Part shown: positions 18,337-28,273 of the stretch, one piece after another
Numbering within the stretch: position 1 is the stretch's first letter
Layout: each line of letters starts with the position of its first letter
NCBI GenBank assembly: GCA_013791905.1
Contig: VMSX01000010.1
Coordinates: 186,001-250,000 of the forward strand
Length of the DNA: 64,000 nucleotides
Source: Rhodocyclaceae bacterium
GTDB taxonomy: Bacteria; Pseudomonadota; Gammaproteobacteria; Burkholderiales; Rhodocyclaceae
Direction: 5' to 3'
The notes under the pieces: generated by a model
Databases searched by the model: none
The model's input: only the letters and a program-made list of their open reading frames with translations
Told to the model about the DNA's origin: nothing
Position numbers and translations under genes: made by a program

Positions 18337-21272
18337 AGATCCAGCTGATCGAGTCGTGCGCGCGCCTGTCCTTGTTGGGCGGGGCTACCCTCGTTGAGAA
18401 CCTCGTTCAGCAACTCGCGCGCACCTTCCCGATCACCCATTTCCTCATAGGCGAGGGCAAGTTCCAGTTTGGTCGCCACTTCCGAATCTTCAGTCTCGGT
18501 GGCGACCGCATCAGGGGGTGTGTCCGGTGCTACCGCTGACATCGCCGCGTCGGCAACCGGTGCCGCAACCTGGGCTTCAACCACCTCATCAGCAGCTGGA
18601 ATGTCGATTACAGACAAGAGGGATTCCGCAGACATGCTTTGCTCTGACGCGGAGTCAGCCGGCGTCGGCTCACCCAAATCGAAACTGATTTCAGAAAGAT
18701 CAAGCGCGGCAGGAGACTCTTCAGTTATTGTGGCAGAGGGTGCAGCAACATCCGCGCCGGTCACTATTGGTTCTTCGGCACCCAACTCAAGGTCGAAATT
18801 GAAATCAAGCTCACCAGCGCCACTTTCGGCAACCGGTGCATCAGATTCAGTGACTGCCGGCGCTAGCTGGGCAGAACCCAAATCGAGATCGAAGTCGATC
18901 TCGTTACTGGCGACAGGCATGGCGTCTACTGCCAGTGGTTCAGCCGAACTGCCCGCATCTAGCGAAAAGTCGATGGCATTACTGTCGACTGAGACAGCAG
19001 CGGCCGTTTCGTCTGGCGGCGGATTTTGTGTCGGCGAACCTAGATCAAAATCAAAATCGAGTCCAGCAGCCTCTTCAGCAACAGATTGTTTAGCAAGCGG
19101 TTCTGCAGCAACAGGCGGGCCGCTTGAGGTGCCAAGATCGAGATCAAAATCGAATGAACCGGCATCCTCCTCGGTCGGCGCTTGCACTTTGGATGTGATG
19201 GCCGGCGCGGCGTCCAGCGCGGCGACAGCCGCCTGATCTACCATGGCTGCCCCTGCCGCTGCGGCAGCAAACAGTCCACCAGTCACGCCGAGAGCCGCGG
19301 CCATCTGGGCAGCTCTGTCCCAGTCAGACCCCTTGCCACCATTCAGACCATGCAACTCCTTTGCCACCGATTCAAACTGGGGCACACTCTTGCGATTTGC
19401 ATAGAGCTCGAGCAATTTGAGATGAATGGCGGTCCGGGTTGGGTCGGTCCTGAGGCCTTCCAGCAAAATTTCCTCGGCCTGACTGTCGCGACCGTAAGCC
19501 ATGTAGACGTCCGCCTCAGCGACCGGATCGACGCTCTCCGCGGTAGTCAGCACGCCACCTTCGCTGAAATCACCCTGGATGGAAACTTCTCCACTGTCGA
19601 CGCTTTCGCTCGCTGCACCAATCACTGCACCGGACCTGGCCGCCTGAGCACCGGTGAAAGCACCTGGTTCATCACGCTGCGCAGACATTTCCTGTGCCTG
19701 CTTTTTCCTGCGGTAGGCCGAGAAGCCAAGATATCCCAGCAGGAGTGCAATCAAACCACCACCGCCAAAGACAAGCTCTGGATTTTCCTCGATAAAGCTG
19801 GGTTCCGGCGGGGGCGGCGGGGAAGCCGGCTGTTTCACGGCAGGCTTGGCTGGTGCGGGCGGCACAGCCGGGGCGGGTACCGCTTCAACCGGTTTGGCCG
19901 GTTCAAGCAGCGACGGGGTAGTCGGTGCGGCGTCCACTGCCTTCTCTACTGCAGGAGTGGTACTGGCAGCAGACGGTGCGATCTCGTCCGGCTTCACAGC
20001 GGCTACTGGCACCGGCTCAGGCTTCTTCACTTCTGCCGGCTTGGCCAAGGTCGCCTGCGCCTGTTGCTGGACCTGCGCACCAGGCTGACTCTTCAGTTCA
20101 ACCAGATGCTTGAGATTTTCGAGATTTTTTTCGAGTTCTGCGATACGACCGGAAGCCTCGCGCAAGGCCTTGTCACGGGCAATCAGATCCTCTTCCAGTG
20201 CACCCTTGCTCATTGAGCTGGAAGTCTTGGCAGACTTGGCGGCTTCAGTAGGCGAAACCTCCAGCTTGTCCTTAGTTACGGCAGGTGGCGCCTTGCTCTC
20301 GACCTGCGGTTTGATTTTGCCGGCAGCGCGCTGTTGCGGCTGAGTTTCAGTGGCTGGCGCCATGGCGGCCGCATCGGCAAGGCTGCGCCGATAAGCGTTG
20401 AAATCGGCAGTCTGAGCAACAATCAACTTGCGCGCCTCACCAGCATCGACGTTAGCCACATCGACGGGGTCAGGCAAACGCAGAATCTTGCCAGCACGCA
20501 AGCGGTTCATGTTGTTGCCGTCAAAAACATCACGGTTGCTGTTGAACAGGGCCACCAACATCTGATCGAGGCTGACGGTCGCAGGCTTGTTCTCCCGTGC
20601 AATTTTGCTCAGGGTGTCCCCGAGCTTGACTTGGCGCTCGCCAGTGCTGGGCACGGCTGACTGAGCAATGCGCGGCTTGGGCGAGGGAGCAACGGCCGGT
20701 TCAGCTTCGACGACACGCGGAGGACGGGGTTCTGCCTTCGCCTTTGCTGGCGCGGCAGCCATGGCGGGTGCCTTGGGTGTAACAGCAGCCGCTGGTGTTG
20801 TCAGCATCGGTAATGCTTGCGGGACAACAGGAGTTACAACGGAGGCAGGCTTGGCAACCTGAAGCATTTCGGGTGGGTCAAGCAGGAAGGTGTACTCCCG
20901 CACCAGACGTCCCGCAGTCCAGTTCAATTCAACAAGAAAATGCAGGAAAGGTTCATTGAGTGGCCGGTCGGTCGTCAGCTTCAGCACCGACTGGCCATCC
21001 GGCTGTTTCGCCACACTGAAACGCAGGCCACTCAGCGCAGACATGAACTCGATGCCCGCTCTTTTGAAGTCATCATGCGAAGCCAGCCTGGCCGACAGTG
21101 CTGACAATTCCTCGGGTGTCGCGGTCAGCGCTACCTCGGCGTTGAGCGGCTGGCCAATGGCCGAATACACCGTAAGCTTACCCAGACCCGCTGCCTGCGC
21201 GCTTAGTGAGGTTGTCAGCAATGCCGCCAGCAGCGATGCCTTGAATAACTTTGATTTACCAGGTTTATTCAC
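18333..21272 (-). CDS. fimV: FimV/HubP-type polar peptidoglycan-binding protein
   Basis: 979 residues from GTG 21272, which has GGGGAGG at ideal distance. FimV organises cell-pole assembly and type IV pilus function. In order: signal peptide (to about residue 27, ending SLSAQA), the conserved FimV N-domain (GLGKLTVYSAIGQPLNAEV), a LysM domain at about 215-285 (VKLGDTLSKIARENKPATVSLDQM split), coiled coil, Pro/Ala linker, one membrane helix near 500 (FGGGGLIALLLGYLGFSA), then a cytoplasmic acidic region with about six IDFDLDLG-like repeats, and the C-terminal FimV TPR (LELALAYEEMGDREGARELL). The pilus gene pilW lies 15 kb away. Confidence 0.95.
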   Translation of the reverse strand: MNKPGKSKLFKASLLAALLTTSLSAQAAGLGKLTVYSAIGQPLNAEVALTATPEELSALSARLASHDDFKRAGIEFMSALSGLRFSVAKQPDGQSVLKLTTDRPLNEPFLHFLVELNWTAGRLVREYTFLLDPPEMLQVAKPASVVTPVVPQALPMLTTPAAAVTPKAPAMAAAPAKAKAEPRPPRVVEAEPAVAPSPKPRIAQSAVPSTGERQVKLGDTLSKIARENKPATVSLDQMLVALFNSNRDVFDGNNMNRLRAGKILRLPDPVDVANVDAGEARKLIVAQTADFNAYRRSLADAAAMAPATETQPQQRAAGKIKPQVESKAPPAVTKDKLEVSPTEAAKSAKTSSSMSKGALEEDLIARDKALREASGRIAELEKNLENLKHLVELKSQPGAQVQQQAQATLAKPAEVKKPEPVPVAAVKPDEIAPSAASTTPAVEKAVDAAPTTPSLLEPAKPVEAVPAPAVPPAPAKPAVKQPASPPPPPEPSFIEENPELVFGGGGLIALLLGYLGFSAYRRKKQAQEMSAQRDEPGAFTGAQAARSGAVIGAASESVDSGEVSIQGDFSEGGVLTTAESVDPVAEADVYMAYGRDSQAEEILLEGLRTDPTRTAIHLKLLELYANRKSVPQFESVAKELHGLNGGKGSDWDRAAQMAAALGVTGGLFAAAAAGAAMVDQAAVAALDAAPAITSKVQAPTEEDAGSFDFDLDLGTSSGPPVAAEPLAKQSVAEEAAGLDFDFDLGSPTQNPPPDETAAAVSVDSNAIDFSLDAGSSAEPLAVDAMPVASNEIDFDLDLGSAQLAPAVTESDAPVAESGAGELDFNFDLELGAEEPIVTGADVAAPSATITEESPAALDLSEISFDLGEPTPADSASEQSMSAESLLSVIDIPAADEVVEAQVAAPVADAAMSAVAPDTPPDAVATETEDSEVATKLELALAYEEMGDREGARELLNEVLNEGSPAQQGQARARLDQLDL

Positions 21273-21482
21273 AATGCCTCCCCGCTGGGGAATTGTTGAA
21301 CCACATTCAAAACGAAGTTTCAGAACAGGCTTGTCACCCAAATCAGCGGGCGGCACACCGGAACTAAAACAATTCTCTCAGAGCAGGCTAACCCCGCGTC
21401 TGCAGGCGTTATGCCGAAACTAAAATAACATCATGACCTTAACGGCGCAAGCTCAACCTTTGCATTACCTTGCCATCTTCAT

Positions 21483-22604
21483 TCAAGCGAGCAAAATACG
21501 CAACATTCGCCGCAAGGGTTCCGCTGCACCCCACAATAACTGGTCGCCGCAGGTGAACGCACCCAGATACTCATTACCCATTGCCAATTTGTGCAAACGC
21601 CCCACTGGCACGGTGAGCGTACCGGTGACTGCTGAGGGCGTCAATTCTCGCTCGGAAAGCTCGCGCTCGTTAGGAACAACCTTCACCCAGTCGTTGCCCT
21701 TGGCAATGATATCGGTAAGCTCATCGAGGGGTACATCCTTCCTGAGCTTGATAGTCAGGCCCTGTGAATGGCAGCGCATGGCGCCGACACGTACACACAG
21801 GCCATCAATGGGGATGCTACCGGCAGTGCGAAACGCCGGCCGGCCGAGAATCTTGTTGCATTCGGCGCCGCCCTTCCATTCCTCCTTTGACTGCCCACCT
21901 TCGACCGACGCGTCGATCCACGGGATCACGCTGCCGGCCAGTGGCATGCCGCGGAAGTTTTTGGTCGGAAACTCGGCGGAGCGCATCGTTGCGGCGACCT
22001 TGCGGTCGATGTCGAGAATGGCCGAGGCGGGATCGGCCAGTTCGGCTTTGACCGCATCGTGCAGCATGCCCATCTGGGCAATCAACTCGCGCATGTTCTG
22101 CGCGCCGGCACCGGAGGCCGCCTGATACGTCATGGCGGAGACCCATTCGACGAGGTCGCTGCGGAACAGGCCGCCCAGTCCCATCAGCATCAGCGATACG
22201 GTGCAATTCCCGCCGATGTAATTTTTCACGCCCTTGGCCAGCCCGGCCTTGATGACATCGAGGTTCACCGGGTCAAGGATGATGATCGCATCATCGGCCA
22301 TGCGTAACGTGGACGCCGCGTCGATCCACATGCCATCCCAGCCGCTCGCCCGCAACGGGCCGAACACCGCCTTGGTGTAGTCACCACCCTGGCAGGTGAT
22401 GATGATGTCCATCTGCCGCAGCGCGGCGATATCCGACCCATCCTGCAATGGCGCGCCACCGGCTTCTGCCGGGCCCCGGCCGCCGACATTCGAGGTCGTG
22501 AAGAACACCGGCTCGATCAGGGCAAAATCATTTTCCTCGCGCATGCGCTGCAACAGCACCGAGCCGACCATGCCGCGCCAGCCCACCAGACCCACTTTCT
22601 TCAT
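21483..22604 (-). CDS. asd: Aspartate-semialdehyde dehydrogenase
   Basis: A 373-residue NADP-dependent enzyme that reduces aspartyl phosphate to aspartate semialdehyde, the branch point to lysine/diaminopimelate, threonine and methionine. It has the N-terminal NADP motif [15 protein letters not shown], catalytic Cys C134 ([10 protein letters not shown]) and the catalytic His region [12 protein letters not shown]. The E. coli-type longer form fits. ATG 22604 follows GAGGTGAG; an ATG three codons upstream is possible. It is downstream of leuB. A 210-bp spacer separates it from fimV, in which I see no clear terminator. Confidence 0.98.
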   Translation of the reverse strand: MKKVGLVGWRGMVGSVLLQRMREENDFALIEPVFFTTSNVGGRGPAEAGGAPLQDGSDIAALRQMDIIITCQGGDYTKAVFGPLRASGWDGMWIDAASTLRMADDAIIILDPVNLDVIKAGLAKGVKNYIGGNCTVSLMLMGLGGLFRSDLVEWVSAMTYQAASGAGAQNMRELIAQMGMLHDAVKAELADPASAILDIDRKVAATMRSAEFPTKNFRGMPLAGSVIPWIDASVEGGQSKEEWKGGAECNKILGRPAFRTAGSIPIDGLCVRVGAMRCHSQGLTIKLRKDVPLDELTDIIAKGNDWVKVVPNERELSERELTPSAVTGTLTVPVGRLHKLAMGNEYLGAFTCGDQLLWGAAEPLRRMLRILLA

Positions 22605-22626
22605 GACACTCACCTCTTATGATCAA

Positions 22627-23679
22627 TCACAGCGCCGCCAGCACGGCGTCGCCCATTTCCCGTGTGCCGACGCGTTTTGTGCCGGACTCATAAATGTCGC
22701 CAGTACGAAAACCCTGCGCCAGCACCTTTTTCACCGCGCCCTCGATACGACACGCGGTCGCTTCGTTGGCAAAGGTGTACCGTAACATCATCGCGGCTGA
22801 CAGGATCGTTGCCAGCGGGTTTGCCAGGCCCTTGCCGGCAATATCCGGTGCCGATCCGTGGCTCGGCTCGTAAAGACCCTTGTTGTTTGCGTCCAGCGAA
22901 GCCGAGGGCAGCATGCCGATCGAGCCCGTCAGCATCGACGCTTCGTCCGAGAGAATGTCGCCGAACATATTGCCCGTCACCATCACGTCGAACTGCTTGG
23001 GTGCCTTCACCAGTTGCATGGCGGCGTTGTCGACCAGCATGTGGGAAAGCTCGACCTCCGGATATTCCTTGCTGACCTCGATGGCGACGTCGCGCCATAA
23101 CTGCGTGCATTCGAGCACATTCATCTTGTCGACCGAACAAACCTTCTTGTTGCGTTTCATGGCGGCAGCGAAAGCCACGTGCAAAATGCGGCGAATTTCG
23201 CTTTCCGAGTAGATCATGGTGTTGAAGCCGACGCGCTCGCCGTTCCTGACTTCAATGCCGCGCGGCTGGCCGAAATAGATGTCGCCCGTCAGTTCGCGCA
23301 CGATCAGGATGTCGAGGCCGGCCACCACTTCGGCTTTGAGCGTCGAGGCATTGGCCAACTCCGGATACAGAATCGCCGGACGCAGGTTGGCGAACAGCCC
23401 GAGTTCCTTGCGGATGCGCAGCAAGCCCCGCTCGGGACGCAGCTCGCGCGGATTGCTGTCCCATTGCGGGCCGCCGACGGCACCCAGCAGGACGGCATCG
23501 GCCGCCTTGGCGAGTTTCTGCGTCGCCTCGGGAAAAGGATCCTTGGCCACATCGATGGCACAGCCACCCAGCAGGGCTTCCTCCAGCTCGATTTTCAGAT
23601 CGAGCGCCTTGAGGACACGCACCGCCTCGGCAGTAATTTCCGGGCCGATGCCGTCGCCCGGGAGTACGCAAATTTTCAT
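22627..23679 (-). CDS. leuB: 3-isopropylmalate dehydrogenase
   Basis: A 350-residue NAD-dependent oxidative decarboxylase, third step of leucine synthesis. [24 protein letters not shown] carries the conserved substrate-binding arginines, and [14 protein letters not shown] is the metal/substrate region of the family. Its ATG directly follows the leuD stop with no gap, so it is cotranslated in leuC-(entericidin)-leuD-leuB. Confidence 0.98.
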   Translation of the reverse strand: MKICVLPGDGIGPEITAEAVRVLKALDLKIELEEALLGGCAIDVAKDPFPEATQKLAKAADAVLLGAVGGPQWDSNPRELRPERGLLRIRKELGLFANLRPAILYPELANASTLKAEVVAGLDILIVRELTGDIYFGQPRGIEVRNGERVGFNTMIYSESEIRRILHVAFAAAMKRNKKVCSVDKMNVLECTQLWRDVAIEVSKEYPEVELSHMLVDNAAMQLVKAPKQFDVMVTGNMFGDILSDEASMLTGSIGMLPSASLDANNKGLYEPSHGSAPDIAGKGLANPLATILSAAMMLRYTFANEATACRIEGAVKKVLAQGFRTGDIYESGTKRVGTREMGDAVLAAL

Positions 23680-24327
23680 CTAGGCCACCTTCGAGAAAAG
23701 CCAGGGTTGTTCGATTTGACGCTTTGCCTCGAAAGCGCGAATTTCATCGGCGTGGCGCAGGGTGAGGCCGATGTCGTCCCAGCCATTCAGCAGGCATTCC
23801 TTGCGGAAGGGATCGACGTCGAAACTAAGCACCGTGCCATCAGGTCGCGTGACGGTTTGTGCGGCCAAGTCGATTTTCAACCGATAGCCTGACGTCGCCG
23901 CGACTTGCGCGAACAGTTCATCCACCGCGGCGGTCGGCAGCCGGATCGGCAGCAAGCCGTTCTTGAAGCTGTTGTTGAAAAAAATATCGGCAAAACTGGT
24001 GCCGACCAGCGCACGAAAACCGTAATCCTCCAGTGCCCACGGCGCATGCTCGCGTGACGAGCCGCAGCCGAAGTTGTCGCGCGTCAGCAGAATCGATGCG
24101 CCCTGGTAGCGCGGCTGATTCAGGACAAAGTCGGCGTTGATGGGACGGCGGCTGCAGTCCTGACCCGGCTCGCCGCGGTCGAGATAGCGCCATTCATCGA
24201 AGGCGTTGGGGCCGAACCCGGCACGCTTGATCGACTTCAGGAATTGCTTGGGAATGATGGCATCGGTATCGACATTGGCGCGATCGAGCGGCGCCACCAA
24301 ACCATCGAAAGGGGTGAATGCACGCAT
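23680..24327 (-). CDS. leuD: 3-isopropylmalate dehydratase small subunit
   Basis: A 215-residue swivelling domain that pairs with LeuC to isomerise 2- to 3-isopropylmalate. It has [36 protein letters not shown] and [17 protein letters not shown], all hallmark LeuD motifs. The ATG follows the TAG of the small lipoprotein gene without a gap (TAGATG). Confidence 0.98.
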   Translation of the reverse strand: MRAFTPFDGLVAPLDRANVDTDAIIPKQFLKSIKRAGFGPNAFDEWRYLDRGEPGQDCSRRPINADFVLNQPRYQGASILLTRDNFGCGSSREHAPWALEDYGFRALVGTSFADIFFNNSFKNGLLPIRLPTAAVDELFAQVAATSGYRLKIDLAAQTVTRPDGTVLSFDVDPFRKECLLNGWDDIGLTLRHADEIRAFEAKRQIEQPWLFSKVA

Positions 24328-24453
24328 CTACTTGGCCGCCTTCTTCTGGATCGCTTCGCCGCCCTTTTCGATGTCTTTTCCAAGGCCTTGCACGGTGTTG
24401 CAGCCGGCCAGCACGAAAGCGGCGGCGGCGAGAATAAGCATCAATGTTTTCAT
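24328..24453 (-). CDS. Entericidin EcnA/B-family small lipoprotein
   Basis: A 41-residue ORF between leuC and leuD. It has a lipoprotein signal (MKTLMLILAAAAFVLAGC, lipobox LAGC with Cys18), then NTVQGLGKDIEKGGEAIQ, the entericidin signature, ending KKAAK. GAGGCG lies 3 bp before the ATG. Entericidins are antidote/toxin-like cell-envelope lipoproteins in enterobacteria; in betaproteobacteria a homologue often sits in the leu operon and its role there is unknown. Its stop touches the leuD start. Confidence 0.88.
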   Translation of the reverse strand: MKTLMLILAAAAFVLAGCNTVQGLGKDIEKGGEAIQKKAAK

Positions 24454-24484
24454 GATCGCCTCAGTAAAATATAGTCAAACTCGA

Positions 24485-25906
24485 TTAAACAAGCTCACGC
24501 ACGTCGGTAAAGTGTCCGGCAATGGCGGCCGCGGCCGCCATTGCCGGACTGACGAGATGGGTGCGTCCGCCGGCGCCCTGGCGGCCCTCGAAATTACGGT
24601 TGGAAGTGGACGCGCAACGCTCGCCCGGCTCCAAGCGGTCCGCGTTCATGGCGAGACACATCGAACAGCCTGGCTCGCGCCACTCGAAACCGGCAGACAG
24701 GAAGATCTGGTCGAGGCCTTCCGCCTCGGCCTGGCGCTTGACCAGCCCGGAACCGGGCACCACGAGCACGCGTTTCACGCTGGCTGCCTTGCCGCGTCCC
24801 TTGGCAGCCGCGACAACGGCCGCCGCCGCACGCAAATCTTCGATGCGCGAGTTGGTGCAGGAGCCGATGAAAACCTGATCGACGCGAATCTCCTTGATCG
24901 GTGTGCGTGCCACCAGCCCCATGTATTCCAGCGCCCGGACAATGCCTTCGCGCTTGACCGGATCGGCGAAATCTTCCGGAGCGGGCACGCTGCCGCCAAC
25001 CGCCACGACCATCTCGGGCGAGGTGCCCCAGGTCACCTGCGGCTGGATCGTCGCCGCATCGAGTTCCACCACCGTATCGAAAGACGCATGTGGATCGGAC
25101 ACCAGCGTACGCCAATAGGTCACCGCCCGTGCCCACTCCTCACCCGTCGGCGCAAAGGCGCGTCCCTTGAGATAGTCAATCGTCGTGTCGTCGACCGCGA
25201 CAAAGCCGACCCGCGCGCCAGCCTCGATCGCCATGTTGCACACCGTCATGCGGCCTTCCAGCGACAGGGCGCGAATCGCGCTGCCGGCGAACTCCACCGC
25301 ATGGCCGGTGCCACCCGCCGTGCCGATCTTGCCGATGATGGCCAGCACGATATCTTTCGCCGTCACGCCTGCGCCGACTTTGCCCTCGACCTTGATCTGC
25401 ATCGCCTTCATCTTCTTTTGCAGCAGGCACTGGGTGGCGAGGACATGCTCGACCTCGGAAGTGCCGATGCCATGCGCGAGGCAGGCGAAGGCGCCGTGCG
25501 TCGAAGTATGCGAATCACCACAGACCACGGTCATGCCGGGAAGGATGGCGCCGTTCTCCGGGCCAATGACATGGATGATGCCCTGGCGGGCATCCTTGAA
25601 CGGAAAGAAGGCCAGCGCCCCGACCTCATGGATATTGGCGTCGAGCGTCTCGACCTGCTGGCGCGAGACCGGATCCTCGATACCGCGCTCCCAGTGGTCG
25701 GTCGGCGTATTGTGGTCGGCCGTTGCCACAATGGACGAGACGCGCCACGGCTTGCGCCCGGCGAGTTTCAATCCCTCGAAGGCCTGCGGGCTGGTGACTT
25801 CATGCACCAGGTGGCGGTCGATATACAGAAGTGCCGTGCCGTCCGCTTCGGTGCGGACGACATGGTTCTCCCAAAGCTTGTCGTAGAGCGTTTTTGGCAT
25901 GGCCAT
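24485..25906 (-). CDS. leuC: 3-isopropylmalate dehydratase large subunit
   Basis: A 473-residue aconitase-family protein with the [4Fe-4S] ligands C350 (IGSCTNSR), C414 and C417 (CSMCLAMN). [26 protein letters not shown] is the substrate/cluster region. Start ATG 25906 has AGGA seven to four bases upstream; an ATG two codons later is possible. A minus-strand copy of the 24-bp motif (25358-25381) encodes KVGAGVTA at 176-183, exactly where the family has a conserved G-x-TAKD segment of fixed length. Confidence 0.98.
   Translation of the reverse strand: MAMPKTLYDKLWENHVVRTEADGTALLYIDRHLVHEVTSPQAFEGLKLAGRKPWRVSSIVATADHNTPTDHWERGIEDPVSRQQVETLDANIHEVGALAFFPFKDARQGIIHVIGPENGAILPGMTVVCGDSHTSTHGAFACLAHGIGTSEVEHVLATQCLLQKKMKAMQIKVEGKVGAGVTAKDIVLAIIGKIGTAGGTGHAVEFAGSAIRALSLEGRMTVCNMAIEAGARVGFVAVDDTTIDYLKGRAFAPTGEEWARAVTYWRTLVSDPHASFDTVVELDAATIQPQVTWGTSPEMVVAVGGSVPAPEDFADPVKREGIVRALEYMGLVARTPIKEIRVDQVFIGSCTNSRIEDLRAAAAVVAAAKGRGKAASVKRVLVVPGSGLVKRQAEAEGLDQIFLSAGFEWREPGCSMCLAMNADRLEPGERCASTSNRNFEGRQGAGGRTHLVSPAMAAAAAIAGHFTDVRELV
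25358..25381 (-). repeat. Dispersed 24-bp motif, copy 3
   Basis: Minus-strand copy within leuC, with the core read as GTCGGCGCAGGCGTGACGG. It encodes KVGAGVTA in frame. The segment is a normal part of LeuC, so this copy arose by substitution or is coincidental, not by insertion. Confidence 0.55.
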
Positions 25907-25928
25907 GATTCCTGCGGGAAGTCGGAAA

Positions 25929-26696
25929 TTATCGCACAGGCCGATAGTAGTTGAGCGCCTCGGGCAGCCAACGCTCAAGCTCATTGATGCGCGTCGCATC
26001 CGTCGGGTGAGTGGAGAGAAATTCCGGTGGCTTCGACTTCCCCTTGCCCGCCTCGGCCATGCGTTGCCACAGGCCGATGGCCGCGCGCGGGTCGTAACCC
26101 GCCTTGGCCATGTAGATCAGCCCCATGCGATCCGCCTCGGATTCATGCAAACGTGAATAAGGCAGCAGATACCCGACCGCCGCGCCGGCACCCAGCAGGC
26201 CGACATACAGGTCGCGATTCGGCGAATCCTGGGTGGCCACGACAGTGGCGACCGACAGTCCGGCGACCAGGATTTCCTGGCTCAGGCGCTCGCCGCCGTG
26301 ACGGGCAATCGCATGCGCCACTTCGTGGCCAATCACGGCCGCCAGCCCGGCATCGTCCTGCGCTACCGGCAACAGGCCAGTGTAGACCGCCACCTTACCG
26401 CCCGGCAGACAGAAGGCGTTAAGCGTCTTGTCGTTGTCGATGAGCTTGAATTCCCACTGGTAATCGCTGCGCCCGGTGGCTGCGGCAATGCGCATGCCAA
26501 TGCGCTGCAAGCGTGCATTCGCAGCCGTGTCATGGCTTAGTTTTTCCTTTTCAAGAATTTCCTGAAAACTGGCCAGTCCCATGCGGGTTTCCTCCCGCTC
26601 GGAAATCACCTGCAACTGGCTGCGGCCAGTCAACGGCACGTTCTGACATCCTGCCAGGAATGCCGCCAGCAATATCAATATGAATGCTTTATTCAT
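25929..26696 (-). CDS. M48-family metallopeptidase lipoprotein (LoiP/YcaL-like)
   Basis: A 255-residue outer-membrane-type lipoprotein: signal [17 protein letters not shown] with lipobox Cys17, then a periplasmic zinc-protease domain with HEVAH at 124-128 and the third ligand Glu in HESEAD (about 185). Relatives degrade misfolded outer-membrane proteins. The start at 26696 has AGGTGG upstream. It lies 8 bp behind the MFS gene and 22 bp ahead of leuC, so it may be cotranscribed with the leu genes, though there is no functional link. Confidence 0.9.
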   Translation of the reverse strand: MNKAFILILLAAFLAGCQNVPLTGRSQLQVISEREETRMGLASFQEILEKEKLSHDTAANARLQRIGMRIAAATGRSDYQWEFKLIDNDKTLNAFCLPGGKVAVYTGLLPVAQDDAGLAAVIGHEVAHAIARHGGERLSQEILVAGLSVATVVATQDSPNRDLYVGLLGAGAAVGYLLPYSRLHESEADRMGLIYMAKAGYDPRAAIGLWQRMAEAGKGKSKPPEFLSTHPTDATRINELERWLPEALNYYRPVR

Positions 26697-26704
26697 AATC
26701 CACC

Positions 26705-27895
26705 TCAACGTAAAATAACCGACTCTGTTGACAGGCCACGCCAGATCAGCACCCAGCCACACGCGGAAAACAGGGCGGCCAGCGTGAAAGTGATGCCCGG
26801 ACCCAGACTACCCCAGGCCGCGCCGCTGATCAATCCGCCGACCATGCCGCCGGCACCGAACGAGATACTGCCGTAGATACCCTGAATGCGTGCCTGCTGC
26901 TGCGAGACAAACCAGCGCGTCAGCACTGCCATTGCAGCTGCATGGTAGGCGCCAAAGGTCGCGCCGTGCAAGACCTGGGCAATCAGCAACAATACTGGCG
27001 AATCGGCACCCCAGCCAATCAGGAGGAAACGCAACACGCCCAAGGCAAAGCTCGCCAGCAGGATATGGCGCAACGACACCCAGCGCACCAGGCGCGGCAT
27101 GGCCATGAATACGCCAATCTCGGCCAGCACGCCCAGCGACCAGAACAGCCCGATCGCCAGCTTGTCGTAGCCGTGGTTATCCAGATGGACCGAGTAAAAG
27201 ACGTAGAGCGGACCATGGGCCACCGACATGAAAAAGCACGCCGCCAGCAATGCCACGACTGCTGGACGCTTGAGCAGGGCACCCAACGGTGGCGCCGTCC
27301 CGTCAGCGCCGACTTTTGGATCGGGCAGGGTCATGGCGGTCGCCAGCACGCTCGCCAGAATGGCCATGATCGCCCAGAGCAGCGCGGCAATCGGCAGGTA
27401 ATCGAGCAGCGCGCCGATGGCCATGACACTGACGATGAAGCCGACCGAACCCCAGAGGCGGACACGTCCGTAGCGGTCGGGATGCTCCGCCAGGTGATCG
27501 AGGGTCATGGCCTCGACCAGCGGCAGGGCGGCACTCCAGAAAAACCAGACCAGTGCCATCGCCGCCAGCATGGGAACGTAATCCTGGGTGAAAAAGAAGC
27601 CGGCGAAACCCAGCGCGGAAAACAGGGCGGCCAGGCGGACAATCGCGACACGGTGGCCCAGGTGGTCGGCCAACCAGCCCCACAGGTTGGGCGCCACCAT
27701 GCGCATCACCTGCGGTACCGACATCATCACCCCCATCTCCCAGGCGGACAGGCCGACATCATTGAGATACAGGGTGAAAAACGGTGCGAAGGCACCGACG
27801 AAAGCGAAGTAGAAAAAGTACCAGGCGGCTAAGCGGCCGAGTGGACTGAAACCCAAAGGGCTTAAACCCGCGGGGCGTTGAGGGGAAACCGACAT
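26705..27895 (-). CDS. MFS transporter of the MFS_1-like / 3-phenylpropionate permease type
   Basis: A 396-residue permease with twelve predicted membrane helices in two halves (WYFFYFAFVGAFAPFFTLYLND at the start; a large cytoplasmic loop in the middle). The overall pattern is that of the HcaT/LacY-like MFS_1-like family; the substrate is unknown. Start ATG 27895 is chosen because upstream codons are Pro/Arg-rich and unlike the family. The central loop contains a minus-strand copy of the 24-bp motif, read as KVGADGTA, right after TLPDP. Confidence 0.85.
   Translation of the reverse strand: MSVSPQRPAGLSPLGFSPLGRLAAWYFFYFAFVGAFAPFFTLYLNDVGLSAWEMGVMMSVPQVMRMVAPNLWGWLADHLGHRVAIVRLAALFSALGFAGFFFTQDYVPMLAAMALVWFFWSAALPLVEAMTLDHLAEHPDRYGRVRLWGSVGFIVSVMAIGALLDYLPIAALLWAIMAILASVLATAMTLPDPKVGADGTAPPLGALLKRPAVVALLAACFFMSVAHGPLYVFYSVHLDNHGYDKLAIGLFWSLGVLAEIGVFMAMPRLVRWVSLRHILLASFALGVLRFLLIGWGADSPVLLLIAQVLHGATFGAYHAAAMAVLTRWFVSQQQARIQGIYGSISFGAGGMVGGLISGAAWGSLGPGITFTLAALFSACGWVLIWRGLSTESVILR
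27293..27316 (-). repeat. Dispersed 24-bp motif, copy 4
   Basis: Minus-strand copy in the MFS gene, with core GTCGGCGCTGACGGGACGG. It encodes KVGADGTA in the central cytoplasmic loop. Confidence 0.75.
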
Positions 27896-27958
27896 GTGAC
27901 GCCCAGGCAGATGAAGATCAGCCGGACGCTGCGGCCCCCGGAAAGACAATATGAATGA

Positions 27959-28222
27959 TCAGGCGCAATGCTTCTGGCCGATCCGGAAGACCAGCAACAA
28001 TTGATAGATCTCGTCCTTCAGCTTGACACGCATCTTTTTCATGTCTTCGAGCGTGAAATCGGCCACGGGCATGTCATGCACTTCAAGATTCTCGACCTTG
28101 CCGGTCAGCCGGTCGTAGCGGGCGCACATACTGGCGAAATGACCACTCTCCGCCCTGAGAGTGTCAATGGCGTCGCGCATTTCCGGAAGTTCGCTATAAA
28201 GGTCGTGGTGCTCAACGTGCAT
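27959..28222 (-). CDS. YdcH / DUF465 family small protein
   Basis: An 87-residue, highly helical, charged protein matching the DUF465 (YdcH) pattern: HHDLYSELPEMRDAIDTLRAESGHFASMCARYDRLTGKVENLE, then a basic KKMRVKLKDEIYQLL tail. These small proteins form antiparallel helical hairpins and have no settled function. It is 51 bp downstream of aroC and 63 bp before the MFS gene. Confidence 0.85.
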   Translation of the reverse strand: MHVEHHDLYSELPEMRDAIDTLRAESGHFASMCARYDRLTGKVENLEVHDMPVADFTLEDMKKMRVKLKDEIYQLLLVFRIGQKHCA

Positions 28223-28273
28223 GGTTCCCTCCCAAGTTTGGCATGCTTCTGAAGATGTTTGACGCGAATTCTA

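Noticed and set aside
24206-25954. Long plus-strand open frame of 582 codons
   Set aside because: It runs antisense through leuC and leuD, which have full family motifs; the translation is Arg/His-rich and matches nothing.
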